Positions 26,601 through 35,694 of a stretch of 64,000 nucleotides of DNA are shown here, in pieces. The notes beneath the pieces are model-generated. The model was not told the origin of the DNA. It did no database searches and saw nothing but the letters and a program-made list of their open reading frames with translations. The stretch comes from Labrenzia sp. OB1 (GTDB taxonomy: Bacteria; Pseudomonadota; Alphaproteobacteria; Rhizobiales; Stappiaceae). The position numbers and the translations under genes were made by a program. Position 1 is the first letter of the stretch; every line of letters starts with the position of its first letter. Location of the stretch: assembly GCF_001624695.1 (NCBI RefSeq), contig NZ_JSEP01000011.1, forward strand, positions 117,920 through 181,919, given 5' to 3'.

Positions 26601-27405
26601 TGTCCGCGATGCGGCCCAGCTCATCCACATGGGCCCGCATTTCCTTCGCGCCGAGCGCGCAGTTGAGGCCGATGCTGACCGGATTGGTGTGGCGGACCGA
26701 ATTCCAGAACGCTTCCGGCGTCTGGCCGGAAAGCGTGCGGCCGGAAAGGTCGGTGATCGTGCCGGAAATCATCACCGGCAGGGCCTTGCCGGTTTCCTCG
26801 AACACTTCGTCGATGGCAAACAGCGCGGCCTTGGCGTTCAGCGTGTCGAAGATGGTTTCCACCAGCAGGATATCGGCGCCACCGGCAATCAGGCCGCGCG
26901 CCGCATCCGCATAGGCAATGCGCAAATCGTCAAAACTTACGGCACGATAGCCAGGGTTGTTCACGTCCGGCGAGATCGACGCCGTACGGTTGGTCGGGCC
27001 GAGGGCACCTGCGACAAACCGGGGCCGCGAGGGATCGTTTGCGGTCACCTGGTCGCAGGCTTCGCGCGCAAGTCTCGCGCTTTCAAGGTTCAACTCGTAG
27101 GCCAGTTCCTCCATGCCGTAATCGGCCTGCGCGATAGTGGTGGAGGAGAAGGTATTGGTCTCCACGATATCCGCGCCGGCTTCCAGGTAATCGACGTGGA
27201 TCTGGCGGATGGCATCGGGCAGGGTCAGGCTGAGCAGATCGTTGTTGCCCTTCACGTCGCTCGGCCAGTCGGCAAAGCGCGCACCGCGATAGGCCGCCTC
27301 GTCCAGCTTCAAAAGCTGGATCTCCGTTCCCATCGCGCCGTCCAGCACGAGAATGCGGGATTTGGCAAGGTCACGGAGGCGCTCAACGGCGTCGGACTTG
27401 ATCAC
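23677..27405 (-). CDS. metH: Cobalamin-dependent methionine synthase
   Basis: Full-length (1242 residues) MetH, which transfers a methyl group from methyltetrahydrofolate to homocysteine through B12. Domains in order: homocysteine-binding barrel with the zinc [14 protein letters not shown] (about residues 310-325), pterin-binding barrel ([12 protein letters not shown], then [15 protein letters not shown]), cap and B12-binding domain with [16 protein letters not shown] (base-off His-Asp-Gly site) and the C-terminal reactivation domain ([12 protein letters not shown]). I start at the GTG at 27405, which has GGAAGGAAA upstream; the longer frame to 27483 looks untranslated. It lies downstream of metF and the ArsR-methyltransferase regulator on the same strand, separated from metF by 334 bases. 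Confidence 0.97.
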   Translation of the reverse strand: MIKSDAVERLRDLAKSRILVLDGAMGTEIQLLKLDEAAYRGARFADWPSDVKGNNDLLSLTLPDAIRQIHVDYLEAGADIVETNTFSSTTIAQADYGMEELAYELNLESARLAREACDQVTANDPSRPRFVAGALGPTNRTASISPDVNNPGYRAVSFDDLRIAYADAARGLIAGGADILLVETIFDTLNAKAALFAIDEVFEETGKALPVMISGTITDLSGRTLSGQTPEAFWNSVRHTNPVSIGLNCALGAKEMRAHVDELGRIADTLVCAYPNAGLPNEFGEYDESPEHMAGLVGEFASAGLVNIVGGCCGTTPAHIRAIAEAVADTKPREIPKIERHMRLSGLEPFVVTKETNFVNVGERTNVTGSARFRKLIKEDDYAAALEVARQQVENGAQIIDVNMDEGLLDSEEAMVTFLNLVAAEPDIAKVPVMIDSSKWSVIEAGLKCIQGKGVVNSISMKEGEEAFIDQAKLVRRYGAAVVVMAFDEQGQADSFERKTEICARSYKLLTEEVGFPPEDIIFDPNIFAVATGIEEHNNYGVDFIEATGWIRENLPHAHVSGGVSNLSFSFRGNEAVREAMHSVFLYHAIQRGMDMGIVNAGQLAVYNDLDKELRELCGDVVLNRRDDSTDRMLEAAERWKGEGGQKRVADLTWRTWDVAKRMEHALVHGIADYVEEDTEEARQSFDRPLHVIEGPLMDGMNVVGDLFGSGQMFLPQVVKSARVMKKAVAYLMPFMEKEKEELGITGHSSNGKILMATVKGDVHDIGKNIVGVVLQCNNFEVIDLGVMVPAAKILETARQEKVDIIGLSGLITPSLDEMCHVAGELEREGMDLPLLIGGATTSKIHTAVKVHPNYQRGQAIYVTDAGRAVGVVSKLMSEGGREPYFDDIRVEYADIAEKHAAGRGAQKRSPLAVARENAFKSDFSGKPPVAPLKPGRTVFEDYPLEDLVPLIDWTPFFSTWEIKGRYPAVLTDNRYGPAARALYDDARRMLDEIVEGKLLTAKGVATLWPANADGDDIRLFTDESRSETLATLHTLRQQMERNAGGRANVALSDFVAPRGSGINDWIGGFAVTAGHGEDELAARYAREGDDYSKILSQALADRLAEAFAEKLHQIVRKDLWGYAADEALSNEDTIAEKYQGIRPAAGYPAQPDHTEKDTLFKLLDAERLTGIQLTESRAMLPGSSVSGLYFSHPDSHYFGVGKIEKDQVEDYAARKGWDLAYAERWLAPILNYDPARMEAAE

Positions 27406-27739
27406 GGGTATTTCCTTCCAGAGTGTCTGGCCAGAGTTTCTGGTTTGTTGTTTCTTGTCAGGGCATTTCCGGTTCGGAAACACCCTTGAATTTCAATGTG
27501 CAAGGCAAGTGCGCGGCAGGCACTGCCTTTTACGGATCGCCCCGGGCAAGCGAAGCGCGAGCCCATCACGGCGATCCTGCGATGGCTTTCACCGGGACGG
27601 GCCGAACCCAGCGCTCCGCAACTCAATCGCGCCCCGCAAAACAAACACCGTCTTCCGGCAGTTGAGGCCAGGTTCCCTCCCTCTTGCGGGTGGGGTCAGA
27701 GGTCATGGGAACCCCGGGAATGCGTCGGAGCCCGGAACC
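27406..27739. other. metF-metH intergenic region
   Basis: About 330 bases without a supported gene. It holds GC-rich palindromic wording such as CCCGGGCAAGCGAAGCGCGAGCCC (near 27541) that resembles dispersed repeats. Its length suggests that metH has its own promoter. I looked for a SAM- or B12-type leader by eye and could not support one. Confidence 0.4.
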
Positions 27740-28651
27740 TTATGCCGCCATATCCTCATGCACGGGCTTTCCCATGCCCAGCATGTGGCAGATGGCATAG
27801 GTCAGGTCGGCGCGGTTCATGGTGTAGAAGTGAAAGTCGCAGATCCCCCTGTCCACCAGATCCATAACCTGCTCACAGGCAACCGCGACCCCGACCAGCT
27901 TGCGGGTTTCCGGATCGTTGGCGAGCCCCGCGAAACGGCGGGCCAGCCACTGCGGGATCGACGTGCCGCATTTGGCCGAAAACACCATGGTCTGTTCGAA
28001 ATTGTGGATCGGAACGATCCCCGGGATCACCGGAATGTTGATCCCGGCCGCCGCGATCCTGTCCAGATAAGCATCGAACATGTCATTGTCGAAGAAATAC
28101 TGGGTGATGATCCGGTCGGCGCCCGCGTCAACCTTGCGCTTCAGATTGTCGATTTCAGTCTGCCAGTTGCCGCTTTCCGGATGCTTTTCCGGGTAACCGG
28201 ACACGGAGATGTCGAAATTGGCGATTTTCTTGATGCCGGCGACCAGGTCGGACGCATAGGCATAGCCCTTTTCATGCGCGACATAGCGCGTCCCGATGCC
28301 CTCCAGCGGGTCGCCGCGCAGGGCAACCAGATGGCGCACACCGAGCGCCCAGTAGTCGCGAACAATGGCATCGACTTCCTCTTTGGAGGCCCCGACGCAA
28401 GTCAGGTGAGCGGCGGGAGCAAGGTCCGTTTCCCTCAGAATCCGCTCCACCGTCTTGTGCGTGCGTTCCCGCGTCGTGCCGCCCGCGCCATAGGTCACGG
28501 ACACGAAAGACGGCTCGAGCGGAGCAAGACGCTGCACGGTATTCCAGAGGGTTTCCGCCATCTTCTCGGACTTCGGCGGAAAGAACTCGAAGGACGCGGT
28601 TATCGGCGACGCTGCGGCCTGATGCGACCGGCGGGAAGAAGATTCAGACAT
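27740..28651 (-). CDS. metF: Methylenetetrahydrofolate reductase (NAD(P)H)
   Basis: A 303-residue FAD enzyme that makes the 5-methyltetrahydrofolate used by MetH. Visible are the SFEFFPPKSEKM start motif, FVSVTYGAGGTTRERT, the HLTCVGASKEE segment, the LRGDPLEG loop and the DRIITQYFFDN strand. The length is normal. I start at the ATG at 28651, one base after the TGA of the ArsR-methyltransferase gene, with GAGAGG upstream; the two are clearly co-transcribed and probably translationally coupled. It is therefore likely repressed by that regulator. Confidence 0.95.
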   Translation of the reverse strand: MSESSSRRSHQAAASPITASFEFFPPKSEKMAETLWNTVQRLAPLEPSFVSVTYGAGGTTRERTHKTVERILRETDLAPAAHLTCVGASKEEVDAIVRDYWALGVRHLVALRGDPLEGIGTRYVAHEKGYAYASDLVAGIKKIANFDISVSGYPEKHPESGNWQTEIDNLKRKVDAGADRIITQYFFDNDMFDAYLDRIAAAGINIPVIPGIVPIHNFEQTMVFSAKCGTSIPQWLARRFAGLANDPETRKLVGVAVACEQVMDLVDRGICDFHFYTMNRADLTYAICHMLGMGKPVHEDMAA

Positions 28652-28652
28652 T

Positions 28653-29663
28653 TCAGGCGACCTCTCGGGACGTATCTCGGGCAGGCAGGTCGGTGACAAT
28701 CCGTCGGTCACGAGCTAGCCAAAGTGTAACGGTTAGTTTGTTTTCGGTTCCCTCGGCCGGAACCAGGTCGGTGACCTGTTCCAGATCGAGTTCAAGAGCT
28801 TCCAGCCAGCGTTCCATCTGGTCACGGCCGAAGCCGAGCCGGCGGTGCGCATGTTTCTCACGCAGGAACTCAAGCTCATGAGGAGCAAAATCGACAAGCA
28901 GCAGGCGACCGCCGGGCCGCAGAGCCCGGGCGGCTTCGCTCAGCGCGCGCGCCGGTTCGTCAAGGAAGTGCAGAACCTGATGAACCGCAACAACATCGAA
29001 AGAGCGCGGCGGCACGTTCAGCGCATAGACGTCGCCATGGCGGACCTGCGCGCTGGCAAGGCCGGATCTGGCAAGGTTCGCCCGCGCGACCGCAAGCATG
29101 TCATGGGAGGCGTCGATGCCCAGCGCGGAGGTATAGAGATCGGAAAACACTTCCAGCAGGCGGCCGGTGCCGGTGCCCAGATCCAGGAAAGACTGGAACG
29201 GCTTGTCGCCGAGCGCGGCCCGCATGGCGGTTTCCACATCGTCCTCGGACACATGCAACGAGCGTTCCCGGTCCCAGGTGAGCGCACGGGCCGCGAAATA
29301 GGAAGCAGCCTCCTCGGCCTTGGCCTTGCGGATCGCCTGGCAGCGCTCCTGATCGGCCGCCAGAACCGGGTCTTCTTTCGAAATGCGCGCGACAAGCGCC
29401 CGCGCAAGCTCGCCTTCCGGTCCATCCGCCAGACGGTAATAGACCCAGGAGCCTTCCGGAAAACGCTGGATCAGATCCGCCTCCGCCAGAAGCTTCAGGT
29501 GCCGGGAGATCCGTGGCTGGCTCTGACCGAGAATGGCGGTCGCATCCTTCACCGTCAGTTCGCTTTCCGCCAGCAGGGCGATCAGCCGCAACCGTGTCGC
29601 CTCGCCCACCGCCCTCAGGGCGGCCAGGGTATCGTCTACGGAAAGGATCTGGTCTTCACTCAT
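28653..29663 (-). CDS. ArsR-type regulator fused to SAM-dependent methyltransferase domain (SahR-like)
   Basis: A 336-residue two-domain protein. Residues ~1-90 are an ArsR winged helix (LLAESELTVKDATAILGQSQPRISRHLK), and residues ~140-290 are a class I methyltransferase fold with FLDLGTGTGRLLEVF, GIDASHDMLAVARANL and VHQVLHFLDEPARAL. In Alphaproteobacteria such fusions precede metF/metH and are thought to sense S-adenosylhomocysteine or SAM. The gene starts the metF transcript. A 22-base dyad overlaps its -35 region (29683-29704), so autoregulation is likely. An in-frame TTG at 29675 is a weaker start. Confidence 0.92.
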   Translation of the reverse strand: MSEDQILSVDDTLAALRAVGEATRLRLIALLAESELTVKDATAILGQSQPRISRHLKLLAEADLIQRFPEGSWVYYRLADGPEGELARALVARISKEDPVLAADQERCQAIRKAKAEEAASYFAARALTWDRERSLHVSEDDVETAMRAALGDKPFQSFLDLGTGTGRLLEVFSDLYTSALGIDASHDMLAVARANLARSGLASAQVRHGDVYALNVPPRSFDVVAVHQVLHFLDEPARALSEAARALRPGGRLLLVDFAPHELEFLREKHAHRRLGFGRDQMERWLEALELDLEQVTDLVPAEGTENKLTVTLWLARDRRIVTDLPARDTSREVA

Positions 29664-29682
29664 GCGCTCTGCCAATAATGTC

Positions 29683-29704
29683 GATATAAAGATATGTTTA
29701 TGTC
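29683..29704. promoter_or_regulatory. Operator dyad and -35 box of the ArsR-methyltransferase/metF transcript
   Basis: A 22-base near-palindrome with 9 of 11 positions matching across the axis (GATATAAAGAT and ATGTTTATGTC). It overlaps a consensus TTGACA -35 box on the minus strand (29701-29706) and sits 20 bases before the start codon. Position and symmetry suit an ArsR-type dimer repressing its own operon. Confidence 0.7.
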
Positions 29705-29960
29705 AAATGCGCCAGCATTGCAAGTACCGGGATCAAAACCGGCGCAGATTGGCCGGAATGCGACCGGCGGCGTAACGGGATAGCCGGCACCGGACCTCAA
29801 TCGGCATCGAGGACCCGACATACCGGGTTCCGGCATGCAATGGGAAACCGGCTGAAATTTCATCAACAGCAGCCTTTGCGATTTAAAGAACACAACCTAT
29901 GATTATAGTAACGAAGTAATGCTACTATAAACTTCAGATCCGTTTTGGGAGGGAAGTCAG

Positions 29961-32870
29961 ATGCCATTCGACCGGATTTTCGCACATGAGATCTTCAAGG
30001 ATATCGATACCAGGGCCCTGATCGAGGCCTTCGACATCCGCAAGGATATCGAAGCCGCATTTCCGTTGTCCGAGCGCAATCCCTTGCCGCACCTGCAGCA
30101 GGGCCAGGAGATTGCCTCCATTCCGCCCGAAGGCCTCCTGATCGACACACCGGGAACTTACCGGCTGACCACCGACGTCAGCTGGCAGCCACAAGGGCCG
30201 GGCGTCGCCATCCTGATCAGCGCCGACGACGTGTCGCTGGACCTGGGCGGCTTCAAGCTGGACATCGAGGCACCGTCGCCGGATGTCAAGCTGGTGGCGA
30301 TTCTCGCGACCGCATTGAATAAAGACGGCAAACTGCACCATGTCAGCATCCAGAACGGCACCATCGCCAATTCGACACTTTACGGCCTTTACGCCAAGAA
30401 CATCTCTCACCTTGAGGTCGGCAACCTCCACGTCACCGGAAGCCGCTATAAAAACACCACCGCGGCCAACATCACGCCCTCCGGCATGCTGATCGCCAAG
30501 TCGGAAACTGTTGCGGTCTCCAAGTGCAGGGTAACGGATCTCACCGTCACTGCCCCTTCCTGTGCCGGTTTCCAGATAACCGATTGCAGCGGCGCCAATC
30601 TTCTGGACTGCGCGGTTTCGGATTTCGTCAACGAGGACGGCTCCGCGCAGGGCTACAGCTTTCTGGCCTGCACTGACCTGAAATGCTCGGGCTGCAGCGC
30701 CGACGGACTGACGACCCATTTCAAGGGGGAGACGAACACCATCGGCCACACGGCCATCGGCTATGTGCCCATGTTCTGCTGCGGCCTTGCCTTTCATGAC
30801 TGTTCGGCGGCCGATATCACCGGATGCTGTGACGATGCCCACGGAATGTCGGTGTTCCTCAATGCCGATGTCATCGTTTCCGGCTTCCGCGCCCAGACCG
30901 TTCTGGATGGCATGACGCGCAATTTCACCGGCGCCAAGGCGACCGGTCTGGAAATCTACGGTGTCGGTGTACAGGTGGAAAATTGCACGGTCAGAGACAT
31001 CAAAGCGATCCGCCCTCAGGATCTGCAAAGCGCAGGCTTCAGCTCCTGGGGAGCAGATATCAGTTTTTTCAACTGCCTGGCTGAAGATATTAAGGTGCTG
31101 GATGAAAATCTACTGCCAGACACCTCCTGCGGCAACGGCACGGGCTACGGCTGGGCGCCGGATCCCAGGTCGGAGTTTCGCGATGTGAACGCGAACCTGG
31201 TAACCTATTTTTGCTGCGCCGCTCAGGACTGCCAGGTCGGATTCGATACCTTCAAGCATGTCTGCTCGCTCTGGGACACGCTGCGGATCGCCAGTTGCGA
31301 CGTCCCGATCCTGAAGCAAAGCGACGGCACCTCCCGGACAGTGACAATGGATCTGTGCTCGGAATCGCCTACCGGCATGCCCTATAGCTGCACCATCCCC
31401 AACACGGCTGCCGACAACAGTTTCCAAGCCGTTCGCATCGAGAACGGCTGCGGCGGGGCGGCTTACCCGCCGGTAGCCCCAACCGAAAGCTGGTCGGTTC
31501 CCCGGGTATCCCTGCCCGGACTGTTTTCCATGCAATCGGCCTTCGAAAACGAGTGGTGGTACTATGTCGGCACCCTGGAGACCGCGGACCAGACGCTTGT
31601 CAGCGTGCAGTTCCAGTTGCTGCGCGCAAGCCTCACCACGGCCTCGTCCCTTGCAGGAGCCCTGGTCGGCATCGGCTGGCGCAGCGGAGGCGTATCCAGT
31701 TATCTGTTTTCGCAAGGTTATGGTTTCGGCGCCTCGACGGGCGGTCCCCTTTCCCCCCTTGAAAATGCCCTTGTCGTTCCAAACGCGGCTGATCATGGCT
31801 TCCAGGCCTCCTTCGCGCCCCTGCTTGAAATCGTCGATCCGAAAGGCCCTCCGGCCGATCCGGTGAAGTTCCCTTCCGGCGGCGGCCCAAGCCACACGGT
31901 TGCCTATACCGGGTCCGGGCGACTTGGCCATCCCGGGAGCTGCTACGCGCTCAAGGGCAGCGGAACCGGTTTTCTCAGCCAAACCGGATCGGGGTCCCCT
32001 CCGGCAACGGCCGACTACGCCCTCGCGCTGGACTTCGAAGACAAGCTTGGCACGGTCATGGAAGGCCTTTCCGGCTATGTCGGTTCGGAATTGTTCGCCG
32101 CAAACTCACAGATCGGCGTCGACGGCTCCTACGAATGCGCCCAGCCCGCGCTCAACGTGACCGGTGGCAAACTCGTAATCGATGGCGTCGCCGTCGAGGT
32201 GACCGGCGGCAGTCTGTGGATGGACCGGCAGATGACGGCAAGCCTGCCGCCGCGCCAACCGGTCGGAAGCAGACATACTGGCGGCCCGGACGGCCTCAGA
32301 GACCTCCTGACCACCGGCGCCAGTTCTTTCAAGCCGCTCTATCGCGGCAACTGGATCGCCCTCAGACTGAATACCGGCCCCTGCTTCGCCCTCGCCGAAT
32401 TCTGGCCGCCGCTGACGCCGCAATGGATCACCGGAACCAAGGTTGGCCATCCGCCGCTGCACGGTTTCGGCAACATGTTTTTCACCGCTGGCAGCGCAGA
32501 GGCTTATGCGCCCAATGGCGGCCGCTATTTGAAACCCCGGAAGTCGCTTGTTGGCGATGATTGGGATTTCGACGTCAACATCCTCGACCATGCCAACCCG
32601 CCGGCGTCGCCGCACTGGACCTCGCCACTCTCGGGTCACACGTATGCCACCGCGCTGGAGGTCGAATTTTCCGACAAGATCCAGGCACTCGGCGTGCCGC
32701 ACTATCTCTATCTCTATGCCATCGCTGAGAATTGCGAGAACGCTTTACCCGGCGGCGCCAACCACTTCTTCGAAGGGGCAGCCTTGATCTATCTGGAAAA
32801 GTCACCTGACGGCGGGCCTCTGGGCGATCCCTGCGGCTACGCCTTCATCGAGGAAATGGGATACAATTAA
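29961..32870 (+). CDS. Large beta-helix protein with C-terminal AttH/CrtC-like (lipocalin-like) domain
   Basis: A 969-residue protein. Residues ~60-490 look like a right-handed parallel beta-helix (repeating short strands such as VSLDLGGFKLDI, VSIQNGTIANSTLYGLYAKN, ITDCSGANLLDCAVSDF) and are rich in Cys. Residues ~510-969 begin with the AttH/CrtC signature ENEWWYYVG (W532-W533) and later show GGSLWMDRQM and the LAEFWPP strand, the pattern of AttH-like, carotenoid-1,2-hydratase-like proteins. No signal peptide is visible. A GGGAGGGAAG ribosome-binding site precedes the ATG. It is a lone gene between the ArsR regulator and the AraC island. Possible roles are a structural or surface protein or an enzyme on a hydrophobic substrate; none is proven. 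Confidence 0.82.
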   Translation: MPFDRIFAHEIFKDIDTRALIEAFDIRKDIEAAFPLSERNPLPHLQQGQEIASIPPEGLLIDTPGTYRLTTDVSWQPQGPGVAILISADDVSLDLGGFKLDIEAPSPDVKLVAILATALNKDGKLHHVSIQNGTIANSTLYGLYAKNISHLEVGNLHVTGSRYKNTTAANITPSGMLIAKSETVAVSKCRVTDLTVTAPSCAGFQITDCSGANLLDCAVSDFVNEDGSAQGYSFLACTDLKCSGCSADGLTTHFKGETNTIGHTAIGYVPMFCCGLAFHDCSAADITGCCDDAHGMSVFLNADVIVSGFRAQTVLDGMTRNFTGAKATGLEIYGVGVQVENCTVRDIKAIRPQDLQSAGFSSWGADISFFNCLAEDIKVLDENLLPDTSCGNGTGYGWAPDPRSEFRDVNANLVTYFCCAAQDCQVGFDTFKHVCSLWDTLRIASCDVPILKQSDGTSRTVTMDLCSESPTGMPYSCTIPNTAADNSFQAVRIENGCGGAAYPPVAPTESWSVPRVSLPGLFSMQSAFENEWWYYVGTLETADQTLVSVQFQLLRASLTTASSLAGALVGIGWRSGGVSSYLFSQGYGFGASTGGPLSPLENALVVPNAADHGFQASFAPLLEIVDPKGPPADPVKFPSGGGPSHTVAYTGSGRLGHPGSCYALKGSGTGFLSQTGSGSPPATADYALALDFEDKLGTVMEGLSGYVGSELFAANSQIGVDGSYECAQPALNVTGGKLVIDGVAVEVTGGSLWMDRQMTASLPPRQPVGSRHTGGPDGLRDLLTTGASSFKPLYRGNWIALRLNTGPCFALAEFWPPLTPQWITGTKVGHPPLHGFGNMFFTAGSAEAYAPNGGRYLKPRKSLVGDDWDFDVNILDHANPPASPHWTSPLSGHTYATALEVEFSDKIQALGVPHYLYLYAIAENCENALPGGANHFFEGAALIYLEKSPDGGPLGDPCGYAFIEEMGYN

Positions 32871-33132
32871 AGCATGTCGCATTTAGACGGATTCACCTAT
32901 TCAGGAAAGCGCCCAAGGCCGCGTTTGCAGTACAAATGCGTTCGGGTGTTCTCCTGAATTCAATTGAACGCGACGGAAACCAGAAGTTTTTCAAAGCGGG
33001 GCGCCTGCATGGCCAATCCGGAGGCCGGCAAGTCTTGTTGCAGAGCGTAATTGCGGCAATCGCCGGTGCCCGTGACACCACGGCGCTCGCTGCCCCCGGC
33101 ACGTGACTTGGGGCGCATGGGGCCGGATTGCG

Positions 33133-34122
33133 TCAGCGCTGCTCGCTCGGCAAATGTCCGAAACGGTCCTTGTAGTAAGAGGAGAACCGGCCAAGATGTG
33201 AGAAGCCGCAGGAATAGGCCGCGTCGCCCACGCTCGGCGGATCCCTTCTGGCCGACAGCAGATAATGCACTTTGTCCAGCCGTGCATTGCGCAGCACCTG
33301 CATCGGGCTTTGGCCGAAAATTCGCTGAAATCCCTTTTGCAGCGTGCGCACGTTGATACCCGCCGCCAGCGCGATGTCGGCCAGATTGATCGGCTCGGCC
33401 AGATTGGCGTGAATATACTCAAGCGCGATCCGGATTTCCCTGGGATTGGCTCGGCGGTCCGAGCGTTCGATGATATGCGAGATGTTGCTGGGCTGAAGGG
33501 TCAGCAGCGCATGCGCCAGATCCTCCTCTGCCCTCAGGTCCCTTGCCGCCAGCGGACCCTGGAACAGGTCTCCGTTTTCGATTGCCTGAGCGCAGGCCAT
33601 CACAAGGCGTTTCAACTCGCGCCCCGGCCCGTTGACCAGATCGACCTGCATCTTGAACCTGATCGGCCCCGGGAGCGGGGTTCCCGTTATTGACCGGGCA
33701 ACCTCTTCCAGCCGGGTCCGGTCAACCTGCAGCAAAAGCTTGCTGCAGTCGCGCCCCCAATGCAGTAAAGCGCCCCGGTCCGGGTTGAGAATGGCTCCCA
33801 TCCGCGTGGTCGCGGTCATGTCCTCGCCACGGTGTCTGATATTGGCGCTTCCGGACAGCGGCACCTGAAACAGATAGAAGGAATCCAGCCGTCCCGGATC
33901 CACCGTAACGTCGGCGCCATAGTGCAGGTAATTGGCGGAAATGCTTCGCCCGCTCACCGCATTGTGGCGGACGAAAAGGCCGGATCGGCAGCCTAAGACC
34001 TCGAGCTTGTGATCGCACAGCTTGCCGGAAATGATGTGCTTTGCCTCATCCATGTCGCGGGTGCGAACCACCGGATTGCGCGTGAAATATTCCTTCGTTG
34101 GCAAAGCCTGAGGTGTGGCCAT
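33133..34122 (-). CDS. AraC-family transcriptional regulator
   Basis: A 329-residue regulator. The N-terminal ~200 residues resemble the AraC_binding_2 effector domain, and the C-terminal ~100 residues are the double helix-turn-helix (NLAEPINLADIALAAGINVRTLQKGFQRIFGQSPMQVLR and FSHLGRFSSYYKDRFGHLPS). The start at 34122 is supported by AAGGAA; the longer frame to 34350 is not. It lies divergent to the cupin-hydrolase-cupin-monooxygenase-ABC island across 179 bases and is its likely activator. Regulators of this type in other bacteria control aromatic-acid degradation. Confidence 0.9.
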   Translation of the reverse strand: MATPQALPTKEYFTRNPVVRTRDMDEAKHIISGKLCDHKLEVLGCRSGLFVRHNAVSGRSISANYLHYGADVTVDPGRLDSFYLFQVPLSGSANIRHRGEDMTATTRMGAILNPDRGALLHWGRDCSKLLLQVDRTRLEEVARSITGTPLPGPIRFKMQVDLVNGPGRELKRLVMACAQAIENGDLFQGPLAARDLRAEEDLAHALLTLQPSNISHIIERSDRRANPREIRIALEYIHANLAEPINLADIALAAGINVRTLQKGFQRIFGQSPMQVLRNARLDKVHYLLSARRDPPSVGDAAYSCGFSHLGRFSSYYKDRFGHLPSEQR

Positions 34123-34301
34123 CGGTTTCCTTGCAGAACGGTTCCAGGTTGGTCCAGCCTGATCTTGTGCATGACTTCCAAAATGCTTCAAGCTTAAAAC
34201 GACGCCGAAGACGGGTTCGTTTTTCGGATACTTGATTACACCGATGCAATGCAGTGTAGGCTGAGCACAAAGTCCTAACCGTAACAGCAGGAACCCGGAA
34301 A

Positions 34302-34742
34302 ATGGAAAAAGGCGTGTTGAAGGCCGATGCCGGCATGAACGCTCTGGCATGGAATGTCGTGGGGCACACCTATGTCCCCAAGCTCCTGAGCGAAGATGCG
34401 TTCGTCTGGCACGCCACCATTCCCGATGGCACTTTCGTGCCGCCGCATATCCACCCGACCCAGGATGAGTGGATCTACATGCTGGAAGGTGAACTGGACA
34501 TCGAATTCGCCGATGAGCAGGTCAAGGCCGGCGCCGGTGACACCGTCAAGATGCCGCGCGGCATCGCCCATGGCATTTTCAATCGCTCCGGCGGAACGGC
34601 GAAATGCATCTTCGGAGTATCGCCGGCGCGCGAACTCTACAAGCTGTTTACCGAACTCGACGGGGTGAGCGACCCCGCAGAGCTGGTGCGCCTGTCCGCG
34701 CTGCGCGAAGTGAACTTCCTCCCTCCCCCCGATGCGAAATAG
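34302..34742 (+). CDS. Cupin-domain protein 1 of the catabolic island
   Basis: A 146-residue cupin. Motif 1 is PPHIHPTQDEWIYMLEGE, with the metal-binding His-X-His and Glu; motif 2 is MPRGIAHGIFN, with the third His. It closely parallels cupin 2 (35695-36159) in position of every motif and in its ending (LYKLFTELDG..., PAELVRLSA, NFLPP). Such proteins can be dioxygenases, isomerases or sensors. It is the first gene after the AraC-type regulator and overlaps no neighbour, but the hydrolase follows by 6 bases. Confidence 0.88.
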   Translation: MEKGVLKADAGMNALAWNVVGHTYVPKLLSEDAFVWHATIPDGTFVPPHIHPTQDEWIYMLEGELDIEFADEQVKAGAGDTVKMPRGIAHGIFNRSGGTAKCIFGVSPARELYKLFTELDGVSDPAELVRLSALREVNFLPPPDAK

Positions 34743-34748
34743 GCCCGA

Positions 34749-35624
34749 ATGACACTTGAACCTTTGTGCGATTGGGACGACGCCTTCGCCAACATGAAGC
34801 ATGTAGCCAACTCCGGCGAGTTGCCTGCCTTCTGGGCCGCGCGGGCCGCGGCCTACAGGGCGGACCTGCAGGCGGGCGGGCAGCGTCTGGAACTGGACAT
34901 CCCCTATGGCAACCATCCGCGGGAAAAGCTGGACATCGTCTGGCCGGACGACACCCCTCGGGGAATTGCCGTTTTTGTTCACGGCGGCTTCTGGATGCGG
35001 CTGGAAAAGGGGCACTGGACGGATTTCGCGGAAGGCGCGCGGGCAAAGGGCTGGGCTGTCTGTCTGCCCAGCTATACCCTGGCCCCGGAAGCGCGCATCC
35101 ATGAGATCACCGCCCAGATCGGCCGGGCGATTTCAACCGCTGCCGGGCTGGTGGACGGCCCCATCCGCCTGTCCGGGCACTCGGCCGGCGGTCACCTTGC
35201 AACGCGCATGCTGTGCTCCGACACCCCGCTGCCGGGCCCCGTGTTCGAACGCATTGCCCATACCCTTTCGATCAGTGGTCTTCATGACCTGCGGCCACTG
35301 CTGCACACCGCCATGAACCGGACACTCAATCTGGATCTCGAGGAGGCCCGCGCCGAAAGCGCGGTGCTGGCGCAACCGGCGGCAGCCGCACCCTTGACCT
35401 GCTGGGTCGGAGGCGGTGAACGGCCCGAATTCATCCGCCAGACCCGCCTCCTCACTGACATGTGGGCAGGGCTGGACGTTCCGGTACGCTGCGAAGTTGA
35501 AGGCGATCACAATCACTTCACGATCATTGAAGGTCTCAGGGAACCGGACTCACCGATCACGGCGGCCTTTGTCGACTCGGTTACGCAGGACCAGCTGCAA
35601 CACGAAGCTGGTGCGGACACATGA
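34749..35624 (+). CDS. Alpha/beta-hydrolase (kynurenine-formamidase/esterase-like)
   Basis: A 291-residue hydrolase of the esterase-lipase class. HGGFWMRLEKG near residue 78 is the oxyanion HGGxW motif, GHSAGGH near residue 143 carries the nucleophile Ser, and DHNHFTIIEG near residue 258 provides the catalytic His. HGGFW-type proteins include the KynB-related formamidases, so amide or ester cleavage is likely; the substrate is unknown. It is sandwiched between the two cupins in one operon. Confidence 0.86.
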   Translation: MTLEPLCDWDDAFANMKHVANSGELPAFWAARAAAYRADLQAGGQRLELDIPYGNHPREKLDIVWPDDTPRGIAVFVHGGFWMRLEKGHWTDFAEGARAKGWAVCLPSYTLAPEARIHEITAQIGRAISTAAGLVDGPIRLSGHSAGGHLATRMLCSDTPLPGPVFERIAHTLSISGLHDLRPLLHTAMNRTLNLDLEEARAESAVLAQPAAAAPLTCWVGGGERPEFIRQTRLLTDMWAGLDVPVRCEVEGDHNHFTIIEGLREPDSPITAAFVDSVTQDQLQHEAGADT

Positions 35625-35694
35625 CTATCAAACTTCAGGGTCCCGATATGCAGCCCCTCACTATTCAGGCCCCTGAGAGACGGAGGAAACAGAA

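Noticed and set aside
25114..27489. Very long open frame (791 codons) on the plus strand opposite metH
   Set aside because: It mirrors metH codon structure, has no family match by eye and no ribosome-binding site; typical antisense shadow in G+C-rich DNA.
27406..27739. Possible SAM or cobalamin riboswitch before metH
   Set aside because: I could not find the conserved core sequences of either class; only generic GC-rich palindromes are visible.
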